NCBI GenBank assembly: GCA_910587645.1 | Contig: CAJUNA010000011.1 | Coordinates: 1 to 24,417, forward strand | Direction: 5' to 3' | Source: an uncultured Oscillospiraceae bacterium | Lineage (GTDB): Bacteria > Bacillota > Clostridia > Oscillospirales > Oscillospiraceae | Length of the DNA stretch: 24,417 bases | The notes under the pieces: generated by a model | Told to the model about the DNA's origin: nothing | The model's input: only the letters and a program-made list of their open reading frames with translations | Databases searched by the model: none | Shown: positions 24,119 through 24,417 of the stretch, in pieces | Layout: each line of letters starts with the position of its first letter | Numbering within the stretch: position 1 is the first letter of the stretch | Position numbers and translations under genes: made by a program

Positions 24119-24417
24119 TTATTTCTGTTTTTTCTTTTTCGCTGTTTTCTTTTCTTCTTTCTCGATTTTTTGAAATTCCTCCATAAGCATATCACTGACC
24201 GCCTGTGAGGGGACTTTCGCCCAATGATGCGAAGTGTCCAGTTCGGGGTACTTGTACCGCCACTGGTCGTATTCCTCTTTGGTTATTTCGCCTAGTTCTA
24301 GTTTGGCGGCTTGCTCCTGCCATGCGTGGAACATATCAAACATGGACGTATAAGTGGAATAGTCGGACTTGTCAAGGCGCAGGCAGATTTCCCCGTCAAT
24401 CTCCCCGATTTTCAGCC
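24119..24417 (-). CDS. Unidentified protein, C-terminal part (5' end outside window)
   Basis: The frame is open from the right window edge to TAA at 24121-24119, giving at least 98 residues; the first Met in view, at 24343, is probably internal. The segment is highly charged and helical: GEIDGEICLRLDKSDYSTYT, then SMFDMFHAWQEQAAKLELGE, ITKEEYDQWRYKYPELDT, and a Lys-rich end (EEKKTAKKKKQK). I do not recognise the family with certainty. The Lys-rich tail and local AT-richness would suit a DNA-binding protein of accessory origin, but this is speculation. Confidence 0.6.
   Translation of the reverse strand, partial: LKIGEIDGEICLRLDKSDYSTYTSMFDMFHAWQEQAAKLELGEITKEEYDQWRYKYPELDTSHHWAKVPSQAVSDMLMEEFQKIEKEEKKTAKKKKQK

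Overview
The window looks like a chromosomal segment from a fairly GC-rich Clostridia member, most plausibly Oscillospiraceae (Flavonifractor/Lawsonibacter-like). This placement is inference from the Firmicutes-type RpoB and RpoC, strong GGAGG ribosome sites, sigma-A promoters (often with TGn-extended -10 boxes), and the IS21, IS110 and large-serine-recombinase fragments. No rRNA, tRNA or CRISPR array is visible.

Layout. Bases 1-1309 are a mobile-element graveyard: the 3' end of an IS21 istA, an internally deleted istB, the C-terminal part of an IS110 transposase, and the zinc ribbon of a large serine recombinase joined in frame to the IS110 piece. Bases 1354-6407 form a plus-strand unit with its own promoter: a sensorless hybrid histidine kinase, an HD-GYP-like protein and an M17 aminopeptidase. 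It closes at a perfect 16-bp bidirectional terminator facing rpoC. Bases 6424-14099 hold a self-contained rpoB-rpoC operon on the minus strand with its own promoter and a structured leader. Neither the rplJL genes upstream nor the rpsL/rpsG/fusA genes downstream that usually accompany it are present. Bases 14172-16687 (plus) carry a 56-residue membrane miniprotein, an RluA-type pseudouridine synthase and a DEDDh exonuclease.

Bases 20226-16649 (minus) appear to be one operon: a frameshifted GNAT acetyltransferase, a threonine aldolase and a beta-lactamase-fold serine hydrolase. It ends in a 17-bp hairpin whose loop contains the hydrolase stop codon. Bases 20314-22620 (plus) are serC-serA, the first two steps of serine synthesis, with a short SerA lacking an ACT domain. 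Bases 22667-23942 are a divergent regulatory pair: a membrane protein plus XRE regulator (minus) and a MarR regulator (plus), with back-to-back promoters and a clear dyad in the MarR promoter. The right edge holds the C-terminus of an unidentified Lys-rich protein in more AT-rich DNA.

How the genes fit together. SerC-SerA make serine and the neighbouring threonine aldolase yields glycine, so a serine/glycine theme crosses the divergent promoters near 20200-20340. The kinase and HD protein look like a signalling pair without a DNA-binding output. The most unusual items are the fused mobile-element fossil, the kinase/HD pair, the very acidic RpoB tail and structured rpoB leader, the hairpin-embedded stop codon, and the frameshifted GNAT gene at the head of an operon.
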